Source: Erwinia oleae
Lineage (GTDB): Bacteria > Pseudomonadota > Gammaproteobacteria > Enterobacterales > Enterobacteriaceae
Assembly: GCF_000770305.1 (NCBI RefSeq)
Contig: NZ_JNVB01000007.1
Coordinates: forward strand, 1 to 64,000
Reading direction: 5' to 3'
DNA: 64,000 nt
The notes below the pieces were generated by a model. The model saw only the letters and a program-made list of their open reading frames with translations, was not told where the DNA came from and ran no database searches. Shown here piece after piece: positions 26,685 to 35,692 of this stretch (position 1 is its first letter; each line of letters starts with the position of its first letter). A program made the translations under genes and the position numbers.

Positions 26685-27725
26685 TTAAAAAACCAGCTGT
26701 ACCTTCGCCGCGCGCGACTTGTCCGATGCCATTTCCAGCGCGCTGACCGCCTCGCTCATGTTCATCTCAGCCGAGAGCAGCGGCAGCGGGTTAATTTTTC
26801 CCTTCTCCAGCCAGCGCACCGCCGTGGTGAATTCGCTGGTGAAGCGGAACGAACCGCGCAGTTGCACTTCTTTAACCAACAGAGGCCCGATGGGATAGTT
26901 GACCTCCGCCGCGCCCATGCCGAGTTGCACAATAATGCCGCCGGGACGGGTGAAGTCAACCGCAGAGGCCACCGCCGCGCTGGCACCGGAGGCTTCAAAG
27001 CAGACATCAAAAACGCCGCCGTTATTGCGCCAGTCCGCCACGCTGTCTTCATCGCGCGGGTCAACCGTCTGGCTGGCCCCCATCTCTTCTGCCAGCGTCC
27101 GGCAGCGCTCGCTGATATCTGTTGCCGCTACCTCCGTGGCACCAGAGGCTAACGCGGCGGCAATCACCAGACAGCCAATCGGCCCCGCGCCGGTAACCAG
27201 CACCCGTTTGCCGGTTAAGTCTCCCGCCTGACGAATAGCATGAATGCATACGGCCAGCGGTTCGGCGAAGGCGATGATCTTCGCATCGGCCTGAGCCTCA
27301 TACGGGATGCACTGTACGGCGTCAACTGCCACGTATTCAGCGAAACCGCCGTTTACATGCGGGAAAAACTGCGCGCTACCCATAAACCGCATCGAACGGC
27401 AGAGATTCTGCTTACCCGCCAGGCAAAACGTACAGCGCTGGCAGGGACAAGAGGGATTGACCGCCACGCGTTGGCCGATTTGCAGTCCGCTCTCTTGTGG
27501 TGCGCTATCGATAACGCCGACAAATTCATGGCCGAGCACCATCGGCGATTTCAGCACCGACATGCCTGCGCGTCCGTGCTGATAATAATGAATATCGGAA
27601 CCACAGATACCGCCGCGATCCACGCGTACCAGAACCTGCCTGTCATCCCATTCGATGGTGCGATCTTCATAATGCACTTCGTGGGCGGCGCTGACGATCA
27701 CGGCTTTAACTGTTTTCTGATGCAT
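26685..27725 (-). CDS. L-idonate/L-gulonate 5-dehydrogenase-like zinc alcohol dehydrogenase
   Basis: A 346-residue MDR enzyme with catalytic-zinc ligands in GGICGSDIHYY and GHEFVG, a structural-zinc Cys cluster (CPCQRCTFCLAGKQNLC) and the NAD loop GAGPIG. Start ATG 27725 has AGGGA upstream; the gene overlaps the MFS gene by 20 bases. It resembles IdnD and RspB. With an RspA/ManD-type dehydratase nearby, oxidation of L-gulonate or L-idonate to a 5-keto acid is the best guess. Confidence 0.83.
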   Translation of the reverse strand: MHQKTVKAVIVSAAHEVHYEDRTIEWDDRQVLVRVDRGGICGSDIHYYQHGRAGMSVLKSPMVLGHEFVGVIDSAPQESGLQIGQRVAVNPSCPCQRCTFCLAGKQNLCRSMRFMGSAQFFPHVNGGFAEYVAVDAVQCIPYEAQADAKIIAFAEPLAVCIHAIRQAGDLTGKRVLVTGAGPIGCLVIAAALASGATEVAATDISERCRTLAEEMGASQTVDPRDEDSVADWRNNGGVFDVCFEASGASAAVASAVDFTRPGGIIVQLGMGAAEVNYPIGPLLVKEVQLRGSFRFTSEFTTAVRWLEKGKINPLPLLSAEMNMSEAVSALEMASDKSRAAKVQLVF

Positions 27726-29082
27726 GATGATTTCCCTGTGCGTTGGATTTGGAGTTAACAGGTGCTTTTTCATCGTCTCCCGGCGGGGTGATTACCTCAA
27801 TGCGTCCCACCAGAAGCAGATAAGCCAAAAAGCCCAGCAGCGCAACGGCGGCGATATACCACATCGCATACTGGAAGTTGTGCGTGCGCTGAAGGATGAC
27901 GCCGATAATGATGGGGCTTACGATGCCGGAAAGGTTGCCGAATATATTTAAAAATCCGCCAATGGTGCCGATCAGATGGCGTGGGATGACGTCGCTACAC
28001 ACCACCCAGCCCAGGTTAGAGAACGCATTGGCAAAAAAGGCCACGGAGAGAATAGCAATGGCGATCACCGGGCTGTCCTGAAAAAAGTTCACCAGTGCGA
28101 TGGAGCACGTCAACAGCATACCGGCCATCACCGGCAGCTTTCGCGCCAGGGTACGACTGAAGCCGCGTTTTAGCAGCATATCGCTTAGCGTACCGCCACA
28201 GAGTACGCCCGCCATCGCCATCATGTACGGAAACATCGCGCCAATTCCGGCTTTATCAATTGAAAGATGCAGCCCTTTTTCCAGATAAACGATAAACCAC
28301 GTCAGAAAGAAGTAGAGCGTAGACGAGGCCGCAAACTGGGCGATAAACAATCCCCAGGTAGTGCGCTGACGCAGAATATATTTTACAGATTGCCAGTTAA
28401 TGTTGCTGTTGCGGGCTGGCTGATTTTCAGAACCGTAACCGCCGCCTTTACGAATCATTTCCAGTTCCGCCGCGTTCACCGTGTCGCTATGCTGCGGATC
28501 CCGGTAGGCGCAGAGCCAGTAAATACCGAATACCACACCGACAAGACCGGAGAGGTAAAACGACATTTCCCAGCCCCATTTGCTGACAATGAACGACAGG
28601 ATCGGCGTTAACAGCGCCAGGCCGATGTACTGTGCGCTGGCGTAGGTCGCCGTGGCTCTTGCACGTTCATGATCGGGAAACCAGGTGGCGATGATCTTGG
28701 TATTGGAAGGGAAAGACGGCGCCTCAGCAATGCCAATCAGCGCGCGGCAGACCAGTAACATCATAAACGATGCGGTGGCCGTGGCGAAAAAGTGATGTGA
28801 TGCCAGCCCCATCAGTAATGTAAACAGGCTCCATAGCACGATGGCACTGCCGTAAAGCCAGCGCGATCCGATGCGATCAAGCAGATAGCCAACCGGGATC
28901 TGACTCATGGCATAGAACCAGGTAAACATTGAAAACAACAGGCCAAGCTGCGTGGCGGAGAGATAAAATTCACCCTGGATGTGTGAACCTGCTACGGAGA
29001 GGTTGGCTCTGTCCATATAATTAATAGCGGTAACAATGAACAACATTGCCAGAACTGAAAGTCGGGTACGCGTCGGTTTCAT
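27706..29082 (-). CDS. MFS sugar-acid:H+ symporter (ACS family)
   Basis: A 458-residue, 12-helix permease of the anion:cation symporter group (as for ExuT, GudP and DgoT). The N-terminus has the family pattern AINYMDRANLSVAG, and the loop after helix 2 contains GYLLDRIGSRWLYG. It would import an aldonate, hexuronate or aldarate for the adjacent dehydrogenases. It is followed by the idnD-like gene with an overlap, and preceded by the SDR gene 52 bases upstream. Confidence 0.88.
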   Translation of the reverse strand: MKPTRTRLSVLAMLFIVTAINYMDRANLSVAGSHIQGEFYLSATQLGLLFSMFTWFYAMSQIPVGYLLDRIGSRWLYGSAIVLWSLFTLLMGLASHHFFATATASFMMLLVCRALIGIAEAPSFPSNTKIIATWFPDHERARATATYASAQYIGLALLTPILSFIVSKWGWEMSFYLSGLVGVVFGIYWLCAYRDPQHSDTVNAAELEMIRKGGGYGSENQPARNSNINWQSVKYILRQRTTWGLFIAQFAASSTLYFFLTWFIVYLEKGLHLSIDKAGIGAMFPYMMAMAGVLCGGTLSDMLLKRGFSRTLARKLPVMAGMLLTCSIALVNFFQDSPVIAIAILSVAFFANAFSNLGWVVCSDVIPRHLIGTIGGFLNIFGNLSGIVSPIIIGVILQRTHNFQYAMWYIAAVALLGFLAYLLLVGRIEVITPPGDDEKAPVNSKSNAQGNHHASENS

Positions 29083-29134
29083 ATTCAGCCTTTACCGTGA
29101 AAGAGTATTATTTTTTTGAGTGATACAACGTGGT

Positions 29135-29902
29135 TCACAGCGTCGCCAGCCAGCCGCCATCAACGTAAATCATCTGTCCGTTAACATAGTCAGAGGCAGA
29201 AGACGCCAGGTAAACGGCGGTGCCGATCAGCTCTTCAGGCTTGCCCCAGCGGCCGGAGGGATTACTGCTGCATACCCAGCGATTAAATTCTTCGTTTGCC
29301 ACCAGCGCTTCATTCATATCGGTGAGAATGTAGCCGGGGCCGATACCGTTTGTCTGGATGTTGAACGATGCCCACTCCGCCGCCATTGATTTCGTCAGCA
29401 GTTTGATGCCGCCTTTTGCAGCGGTATAAGGCGCAACGGTTGCTCGGGCGGCTTCGCTGGTCAGTGAGCCAATGTTGATGATCTTTCCGCCCTGCTTGCG
29501 TTCAACCATGCGCCGCGCTGCCTCACGCGACACCAAAAACGCGCTGGTCAGGTTAACATCCAGCACGCGTTGCCAGTCGCTCAGCGCCAGCTCCAGCATC
29601 GGCTTACGGAACTGAATCCCCGCATTGTTAATGACGATATCCACCGCGATCTGCTCATCGTCTAATTGACGAAAGACGTGTGCAATCTCCGCTTCATTCG
29701 CTACATCGAAGCAGAAGCCGCGTGCATTCAGACCTTCTTTCTTAAGCTGTTCCAGCGCGTGAGCCATATGCTCTTCGCGGGTGCCGTTTAAAATGATGCT
29801 GGCGCCTGCTTTGGCAAGGCCTTGTGCATAAGCAAAACCCAGGCCGCGGGTGGAACCGGTAATCAGCGCCGTTTTACCGCTGAGATCGAATAGTGCCTGC
29901 AT
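29135..29902 (-). CDS. SDR oxidoreductase, gluconate 5-dehydrogenase-like
   Basis: A 255-residue classical short-chain dehydrogenase: TGSTRGLGFAYAQGLAKAG (cofactor loop), NNAGIQ, the catalytic Ser in NIGSLTSEAA and YTAAKGG (Tyr and Lys). It resembles IdnO and KduD. It has a strong Shine-Dalgarno sequence (GGAGGGG) before ATG 29902. It is probably the first gene of the minus-strand sugar-acid operon and would interconvert a 5-keto acid and its aldonate. Confidence 0.85.
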   Translation of the reverse strand: MQALFDLSGKTALITGSTRGLGFAYAQGLAKAGASIILNGTREEHMAHALEQLKKEGLNARGFCFDVANEAEIAHVFRQLDDEQIAVDIVINNAGIQFRKPMLELALSDWQRVLDVNLTSAFLVSREAARRMVERKQGGKIINIGSLTSEAARATVAPYTAAKGGIKLLTKSMAAEWASFNIQTNGIGPGYILTDMNEALVANEEFNRWVCSSNPSGRWGKPEELIGTAVYLASSASDYVNGQMIYVDGGWLATL

Positions 29903-29911
29903 AACCCCTCC

Positions 29912-29924
29912 TCATGTAACATGA
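29912..29924. promoter_or_regulatory. Palindromic site at the SDR gene start
   Basis: TCATGTAACATGA is a perfect 6-1-6 palindrome overlapping the 5' side of the SDR ribosome binding site. It shares CATGT with the two sites at the regulator and dehydratase genes but has different spacing. It may be a low-similarity site for the FadR-type regulator encoded divergently. Confidence 0.35.
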
Positions 29925-30155
29925 CTAACAAGTAGTGTGAAAACAGTTCTACGTGATGTGGCTTTTGGAGGCAAACGACGTAGAAAAAAAGTGCAAACCT
30001 GCTCACAAAAATTTACTTTCGGCTAACAACCAAAAAAAACGAAGACAACTTAATTATTTGATTTTAATAAAAACGCCTTAACAACGCGCGTTTTCCTTTT
30101 TTCTGTCATAAAAAAACAGCTTGTCAGCAAGCCCGTGAAAAGTTAAAAACTGAAG

Positions 30156-30166
30156 CATGTAGGACA
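30156..30166. promoter_or_regulatory. Candidate FadR-type operator at the regulator's own start
   Basis: CATGTAGGACA occurs here and again, identically, at 30931-30941. The core TGTAGGACA fits the yGTM-N-KACy pattern of FadR-subfamily operators. Here it directly precedes the regulator's start and overlaps the AGGA that may be its ribosome binding site. The same gap also holds AAAACGC (30070-30076) pairing with GCGTTTT (30088-30094) before a T-rich run, a possible leader terminator. Confidence 0.5.
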
Positions 30167-30167
30167 A

Positions 30168-30884
30168 GTGGAAGATCATGTGGCGCTGGAAAGTATTCAG
30201 AAACATAACGTCGTTGACGTCATCTATGAACAGATGAAGCAAAACATCCAGAGCGGCCGATGGAAACCGGGCTGCAAGCTGCCGTCGGAAGCGGAGCTAA
30301 CAACCACGTTTCAGGTCAGCCGCGTCAGCGTCAGAAGCGCGGTGCAGAAGCTACGCGATCTGGGTGTGGTCATCACCCATCAGGGTAAAGGTACTTATGT
30401 GACGCGTGATATAGCGCGCTACGGTGCCTTTAATGACAATCAGCCGATTCTGCACCTCTCCCGCGAGGAGTTTGACGATATGCGGGTTTTCAGGCAAACG
30501 GTGGAATTCAAATGTATTGAGCTGGCGGTCACCCAGGCCTCGGATGACGATATTCAGGCGATTGAGAAGGCACTCAATCGGATGCTGGTCAGCCGCGATG
30601 ATTACAAAAAATACTCGCTGGCAGATTACGAATTTCATCTTGCAATCGTAAAGGCCTCGCATAACAAGGTTTTTATCCACGTCATGGAATCGCTGAAGAA
30701 CATCTACGTTCATTACCTGGAGGAGCTGAACCGGGTGCTGGGCGTCACGCTGGAGAGCGTGGAAGCGCATATCCGGGTGTTTATGGCGCTGAAAAACCGT
30801 GATGCCAGCCTGGCGACCGATACGCTGAACGGCGCGATGGCGCATAACGTACACGCAATTGAAGATGCGCGGCAAACTGAATAA
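30168..30884 (+). CDS. GntR-family regulator, FadR subfamily
   Basis: A 238-residue protein. The N-terminal winged HTH (YEQMKQNIQSGRWKPGCKLP; LTTTFQVSRVSVRSAVQKLR) is followed by a helical FCD domain with Asp and His residues suited to a metal. The start is GTG 30168 or GTG 30180; both have purine-rich sequence upstream. It lies between the divergent SDR-MFS-dehydrogenase genes and the dehydratase gene, both of which it probably controls, with the sugar acid or its keto product as inducer. Confidence 0.85.
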   Translation: MEDHVALESIQKHNVVDVIYEQMKQNIQSGRWKPGCKLPSEAELTTTFQVSRVSVRSAVQKLRDLGVVITHQGKGTYVTRDIARYGAFNDNQPILHLSREEFDDMRVFRQTVEFKCIELAVTQASDDDIQAIEKALNRMLVSRDDYKKYSLADYEFHLAIVKASHNKVFIHVMESLKNIYVHYLEELNRVLGVTLESVEAHIRVFMALKNRDASLATDTLNGAMAHNVHAIEDARQTE

Positions 30885-30930
30885 CATTTGATGATTTCAG
30901 GTTCCTTTTGGGACCGTAATCATCCCTCAA

Positions 30931-30941
30931 CATGTAGGACA
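30931..30941. promoter_or_regulatory. Candidate FadR-type operator before the dehydratase gene
   Basis: This is the second exact copy of CATGTAGGACA. The following T extends it to the palindrome ATGT-AGG-ACAT (30932-30942). It lies 25 bases before the dehydratase ATG, a position suited to repression. Confidence 0.5.
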
Positions 30942-30966
30942 TCATACAGGAACAATAAGAGCTGCT

Positions 30967-32220
30967 ATGAAAAAACTCCATATTACCGACGTTAAAACCA
31001 TTCTCACCGCGCCCGGCGGCATTGACCTGGTGGTGGTCAAAATCGAAACCAACGAGCCAGGTCTTTACGGACTGGGTTGCGCGACCTTTACTCAGCGCAT
31101 TTATGCCGTGGCGGCGGCGATTGAAAACTATATGAAACCGTTTTTGCTCGGCAAAGATCCCACGCGTAATGAAGACATCTGGCAGTCGGCCAGCGTCAGC
31201 GGCTACTGGCGCAACGGGCCGGTAATGAATAACGCCCTGTCCGGCATTGATATGGCGCTGTGGGATCTGAAAGGCAAAATGGCGGACATGCCGCTTTATG
31301 AACTGCTGGGCGGACAGTGCCGCGACGGCATTCCGCTCTACCGTCACTGCGACGGCGCGGACGAATGTGAAGTTGAAGACAACATTCGCGCACGAATGGA
31401 GGAAGGTTATCAGTATGTTCGCTGTCAGATCGGCATGTATGGCGGCGCAGGCACCGACGATCTGCGGCTGATTGCCGGTAAACTGGCGAAGGCGCGTAAT
31501 ATTCAGCCTAAGGTCTCGCCGAGAACGCAAACCCCCGGCATCTATTTCGATCCTGATGCGTATGCTCGCGCGGTGCCTCGTCTGTTTGAGCACCTGCGCA
31601 ACAAGCTGGGTTTTGGCGTGGAGTTTATTCATGACGTACATGAGCGTATTACGCCTATCGCCGCCGTACAGATGGCGAAATCACTGGAGCCGTATCAACT
31701 GTTTTTCCTTGAAGATCCGGTTGCGCCAGAGAATATTGACTGGCTGACCACCCTGCGTTCGCAGAGCAGCACGCCCGTGGCGATGGGCGAACTTTTCACT
31801 CAAATCAACGAGTGGAAACCGCTGATCCAGAATCACCTTATCGACTACATTCGGTGTCATATCAGTACCATTGGCGGCATTACCCCGGCGAAAAAGCTGG
31901 CGACTTTCGCTGAGTTGTACGGTGTCAGAACGGCGTGGCACGGGCCTGGAGATATTTCGCCGGTGGGCGTGGCCGCCAACCTGCATATCGACATGAGTAT
32001 TACCAACCTGGGTATTCAGGAGTATACGCCGGTCAACGAGGCGCTTCAGGAGGTCTTCCCTGGCTGCCCGGAAATTGCTCGCGGTTACGCCTATCTCAGC
32101 AACCGTCCGGGGTTGGGCGTGGATATTAACGAGAAAGAGGCGGCGAAATATCCCGTATCTGGCGGACTGCCGGAATGGACTAATGCCCGCCTGCCCGACG
32201 GCACCGCCGCGCGTCCTTAA
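30967..32220 (+). CDS. Enolase-superfamily sugar-acid dehydratase, RspA/ManD type
   Basis: A 417-residue protein very similar in pattern to RspA/D-mannonate dehydratase. Metal and catalytic residues are visible: Asp223 and His225 in FIHDVHER, Glu249 in FLEDPV and Glu275 in MGELFT. HGPGDISPVG near residue 325 is also characteristic. The reaction is syn-dehydration of an aldonate (D-mannonate or a relative) to 2-keto-3-deoxygluconate. With the neighbouring 5-dehydrogenases it completes a path from an L-gulonate/L-idonate-like acid. Some RspA homologues have very low activity, so assignment by sequence alone is limited. Confidence 0.85.
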   Translation: MKKLHITDVKTILTAPGGIDLVVVKIETNEPGLYGLGCATFTQRIYAVAAAIENYMKPFLLGKDPTRNEDIWQSASVSGYWRNGPVMNNALSGIDMALWDLKGKMADMPLYELLGGQCRDGIPLYRHCDGADECEVEDNIRARMEEGYQYVRCQIGMYGGAGTDDLRLIAGKLAKARNIQPKVSPRTQTPGIYFDPDAYARAVPRLFEHLRNKLGFGVEFIHDVHERITPIAAVQMAKSLEPYQLFFLEDPVAPENIDWLTTLRSQSSTPVAMGELFTQINEWKPLIQNHLIDYIRCHISTIGGITPAKKLATFAELYGVRTAWHGPGDISPVGVAANLHIDMSITNLGIQEYTPVNEALQEVFPGCPEIARGYAYLSNRPGLGVDINEKEAAKYPVSGGLPEWTNARLPDGTAARP

Positions 32221-32229
32221 AGGAGAAAT

Positions 32230-32260
32230 GCCGGGCGCCGATCTGTCCCCGTCGCCCGGC
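32230..32260. terminator. GC-rich hairpin between convergent genes
   Basis: GCCGGGCG (32230-32237) pairs perfectly with CGCCCGGC (32253-32260) over a 15-base loop. It lies between the stops of the dehydratase and the ABC ATPase. There is no strong T run on either side, so it may end transcription only weakly. Confidence 0.4.
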
Positions 32261-32274
32261 GTTGAAAATGGACA

Positions 32275-33918
32275 TTACGCGCTTTTCTGCTGGAGCTGAT
32301 AGCCGCCGCCCGCCAGCGGCTTCAGCGCGGGCAGGCAGTTCAGCAGCCGCTGCGTGTAAGGATGCTGTGGCGCATCCAGCACCTCGTCGCTCCAGCCGCT
32401 CTCCACCAGCTCGCCCTTCTCCATCACCATAATGCGATCGGCAATTTGCTCCACTGCGCCCAGATCGTGGGTGATAAACAGGCAGGCGAAGCCGTAGCTC
32501 TCCTGAAGGCGTTTCAGCAACAGCAGGATCTGCTTCTGCACCGTCATATCCAGCGCCGACGTGGGTTCGTCGGCAATGATAAAGGCCGGACGGCGAATGA
32601 TGGCGCGCGCTATCGCCACGCGCTGCCGCTGGCCGCCGGAGAGCTGATGCGGATAGCGCGTCAGGAAAATGTCCTCCAGCCCGACCTCGGCCAGCACCTC
32701 ACGCACCCGCTGCTGTCGCGCCGACGCGTTCAGCGTCTTCACCAGCAGCATTGGCTCTTCCAGAATTTTGCCAATACGCATACGCGGGTTGAGCGATGAA
32801 AACGGGTCCTGCTGAATAATCTGGCACTCCCGGCGCCACGCTTTGCGTTCCGTCTTGCTGGCCGTAGTCAGCAGCCTGCCCTTAAACGCCAGGGTACCCG
32901 CGCTGGCGGTCAGCATGCCGGCGATCAGCTTGCCGATGGTGGTTTTCCCGGAGCCGCTGGCGCCGACCAGCGCCACCGTTTCACCCGCGCGCACGTTAAA
33001 GCTGACGCCTTTCACCGCCTGCGTCAGGGTAACGGGTTTGAACCACGCCTTGCGGCCGCGATAGGTGATATCGATATTGCTCAGCGCAATCACGCTTTCG
33101 GCGGCCAGCAGCTTTTTGCGATCCGGCGGCGCTTTTCGCACCGGTAGCGCATCCAGCAACCGGCAGGTGTAGGGATGTTGCGGGCGGGCGAGCAGCGCCT
33201 GGCTGCTGTTCTGCTCCACCAGCTCGCCCTGCTCCATCACCATAATGCGCGATGCGTAGTTCGCCACCATCGACAGATCGTGGCTGATCAGGATCACCGC
33301 GCTACCCTTCTCCGCCGTCAGCGACAGCATCAGATCCATCACCTCGTGCTGCACCAGCACGTCCAGCGCAGTGGTCGGCTCATCGGCAATGATCAGTTTA
33401 GGTTCAGGCAGCATGACCGAGGCGATCATTACCCGCTGGCGCATGCCGCCGGAAAACTCATGCGGATAGCGATTGAGTAAGGTTGCCGCCTGCGCCAGAC
33501 CAACGCGCTCCAGCATGGCGACAATTTTCACCCGCCGCGCCGCCGCGTCAAGCGAGGTATGCAGCGCCAGCCCTTCATCAAGCTGGCGTCCGATGGTCAT
33601 CGCCGGGTTGAGCGAGGTCATCGGTTCCTGAAACACCATGCCGATGCCTGCTCCCCGCACCTGGCGCAGCTGCTCCGGCGTCAGATTAAGCAGGCTCTGA
33701 CCATCAAAAATCATCCCGGCTGCGTCGAAATCAATGCCGCCGGGCAACAGGTGCATTAACGATCGCATCGCCAGTGTTTTCCCGCTGCCGGATTCGCCCA
33801 CCACCGCCAGCACTTCCCGCTCCGCAACGTTAAAAGAGATGCCTCTTACCACCTCGCGCTCGTTAATGGTCACGCGCAGGTTGCTGACCTGAACTAACGG
33901 ACTGGAAAGCGTTTTCAT
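32275..33918 (-). CDS. Dipeptide/oligopeptide-type ABC ATPase with two nucleotide-binding domains (GsiA-like)
   Basis: A 547-residue tandem ATPase. Domain 1 has GESGSGKT and [15 protein letters not shown]; domain 2 has GASGSGKT and [15 protein letters not shown]. Both carry the C-terminal PxxxYT motif of the Opp/Dpp group ([24 protein letters not shown]). In Dpp/Opp systems these two halves are usually separate proteins; the fused form is as in GsiA and YejF. It overlaps the permease gene by one base. Confidence 0.9.
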   Translation of the reverse strand: MKTLSSPLVQVSNLRVTINEREVVRGISFNVAEREVLAVVGESGSGKTLAMRSLMHLLPGGIDFDAAGMIFDGQSLLNLTPEQLRQVRGAGIGMVFQEPMTSLNPAMTIGRQLDEGLALHTSLDAAARRVKIVAMLERVGLAQAATLLNRYPHEFSGGMRQRVMIASVMLPEPKLIIADEPTTALDVLVQHEVMDLMLSLTAEKGSAVILISHDLSMVANYASRIMVMEQGELVEQNSSQALLARPQHPYTCRLLDALPVRKAPPDRKKLLAAESVIALSNIDITYRGRKAWFKPVTLTQAVKGVSFNVRAGETVALVGASGSGKTTIGKLIAGMLTASAGTLAFKGRLLTTASKTERKAWRRECQIIQQDPFSSLNPRMRIGKILEEPMLLVKTLNASARQQRVREVLAEVGLEDIFLTRYPHQLSGGQRQRVAIARAIIRRPAFIIADEPTSALDMTVQKQILLLLKRLQESYGFACLFITHDLGAVEQIADRIMVMEKGELVESGWSDEVLDAPQHPYTQRLLNCLPALKPLAGGGYQLQQKSA

Positions 33919-34736
33919 TATTGCATCCTCGGATCGAGATAATCACGCAGGGCGTCGCCCAGCAGATTGACGCCCAGCAGCGCCAGCGAGATCGATGCGC
34001 CGGGCAGCAGCGCCAGCCACGGCGCCTGCGCAAGGTAGGTGCGGCTGGCCGACAGCATGTTGCCCCAGGTCGGCTCCGGCGGCGGCACGCCCAGCCCCAG
34101 AAAAGAGAGCGCGCTTTCGGAGATCAGCACCCAGCCCAGCATTGACGTCGCCAGCACGGTGAGCGGCGCGATACAGTTAGGCAGAACGTGCCGACGCAAA
34201 ATCGCCAGCTCGCTGTGCCCCATCACTCTGGAGGCGGCGACAAAATCCGCCTCGCGCAGGCCCATGACCGTTCCGCGCACGATGCGCACCACCGAAGGCG
34301 TATAGGCCAGCCCCAGCGCGATAATGATGCCGTAGCGGTTGTTGCCCAAAATACTCAGCAGGCCCAGCGCCAGCAAAATTCCCGGAAAGGCCAGTAAGGT
34401 GTCGGTAATCATCATGATCAGCCGATCGACCACGCCGCGCAGATAGCCGCTGATCAGGCCGAAAATCACGCCGACCAGCAGCGCGAACGACACCGTAATC
34501 AGTGAGATCGACAGGCTGGCGCTGGCGCCGAGCAACAACCGGCTGAGCACGTCGCGCCCGTACTCATCGGTGCCGAACCAGTGCACAGACGTTGGCGCCT
34601 GCAACCGCGCCAGAATGTTTATTCTGCCCGGATCGAACGGCGTCCAGAAAAAACCGACCAGTCCCGCCGTGGCGATCAACCCAATCAGTATCGTACCCAG
34701 CAGCGCGTTGGGCGACACAGCCATTCTTCGTTTCAT
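33918..34736 (-). CDS. ABC permease, DppC/GsiD-like
   Basis: A 272-residue membrane protein with an N-terminal helix, a periplasmic segment (FWTPFDPGRINILARLQAPT) typical of DppC, and a BPD_transp_1 core with the coupling loop GLREADFVAASRVMGHSELA. Its start and stop abut the neighbouring genes, so it is translated together with the DppB-like partner. Confidence 0.88.
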   Translation of the reverse strand: MKRRMAVSPNALLGTILIGLIATAGLVGFFWTPFDPGRINILARLQAPTSVHWFGTDEYGRDVLSRLLLGASASLSISLITVSFALLVGVIFGLISGYLRGVVDRLIMMITDTLLAFPGILLALGLLSILGNNRYGIIIALGLAYTPSVVRIVRGTVMGLREADFVAASRVMGHSELAILRRHVLPNCIAPLTVLATSMLGWVLISESALSFLGLGVPPPEPTWGNMLSASRTYLAQAPWLALLPGASISLALLGVNLLGDALRDYLDPRMQ

Positions 34737-35677
34737 CAGGCGGATACCCTCGGATTGAACAGTGGATAGAGCGCGTCGATCACCAGGTTGGTCAGCACGT
34801 AGAGCGTGGCGATAAACAGCATGCAGCCCTGAATCACCGGATAGTCGCGGGCGTAGATGGCATCAACCAGCAACCGGCCAAGGCCCGGCAGGCTGAATAC
34901 CGTTTCCGTCACCGCCACGCCGCTCAGCAGATTGCCCAGCGTCAGGCCAATCAGTGTCCAGGTAGGGCCAAAGGCGTTGGGGAAGACGTGCCGTGACAAC
35001 ACGGTTCGCTCACGCAGCCCTTTTGCACGCGCGTGCGAAACATAGTCAAGACGCAGCACTTCCAGCGTGCTGGCGCGCATCATGCGTACCAGCGCGCCCA
35101 CCTCAACCAGCACCAGCGTCATAATCGGCATTAACAAATAGAGAATGCCCTGATGCAGGTTATCGCTGACCGCCACATACCCCACCACCGGCAGCCAGCC
35201 AAGCCACAGGCCGAGCGTCAGCAGGATCAGCAGCCCCATCCAGAAGCTCGGAACAGAGAGTAGAAAGGTGGAGAACATCACCAGCCCGACATCCCACGAC
35301 GAATTCTGTTTCCAGGCCGCCAGCATGCCCGCAGGCACCGCGAGCAGCGAGGCGATCACCACCGCCACCAGCACCACGCTGAGCGTGACGCCAAAGCGCT
35401 GAAGGATCAGCGGCAGTACCGGCTGGCCGGTCTGTATGGAGTGACCAAAATCGCCGTGGATCATCTGGCTGAACCAGATAATGAACTGCTGCGGCAGCGA
35501 CTGATCCAGCCCCATGCTGTGACGCAAATCGGCCAGGCTTGATTCCGTCGCCATATCGCCCAGCATCAGCAAAGCCGGATCGCCCGGCACCAGCCGCGTT
35601 AACAGAAACACCAGCACGGTCACCAGCAGCAGCGTCGGAATGGCAGCCATGATGCGGGTAATGAGAAACTGCAACAT
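34736..35677 (-). CDS. ABC permease, DppB/GsiC-like
   Basis: A 313-residue membrane protein. The start is the usual DppB type (LITRIMAAIPTLLLVTVLVF), followed by a long periplasmic loop and the coupling loop RLDYVSHARAKGLRERTVLS. It pairs with the DppC-like subunit encoded directly downstream. Confidence 0.88.
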   Translation of the reverse strand: MLQFLITRIMAAIPTLLLVTVLVFLLTRLVPGDPALLMLGDMATESSLADLRHSMGLDQSLPQQFIIWFSQMIHGDFGHSIQTGQPVLPLILQRFGVTLSVVLVAVVIASLLAVPAGMLAAWKQNSSWDVGLVMFSTFLLSVPSFWMGLLILLTLGLWLGWLPVVGYVAVSDNLHQGILYLLMPIMTLVLVEVGALVRMMRASTLEVLRLDYVSHARAKGLRERTVLSRHVFPNAFGPTWTLIGLTLGNLLSGVAVTETVFSLPGLGRLLVDAIYARDYPVIQGCMLFIATLYVLTNLVIDALYPLFNPRVSA

Positions 35678-35692
35678 GCGCGCTCCTTATGA

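Noticed and set aside
26664-27152. Plus-strand frames opposite the idnD-like gene
   Set aside because: Antisense shadows; no RBS or protein-like features.
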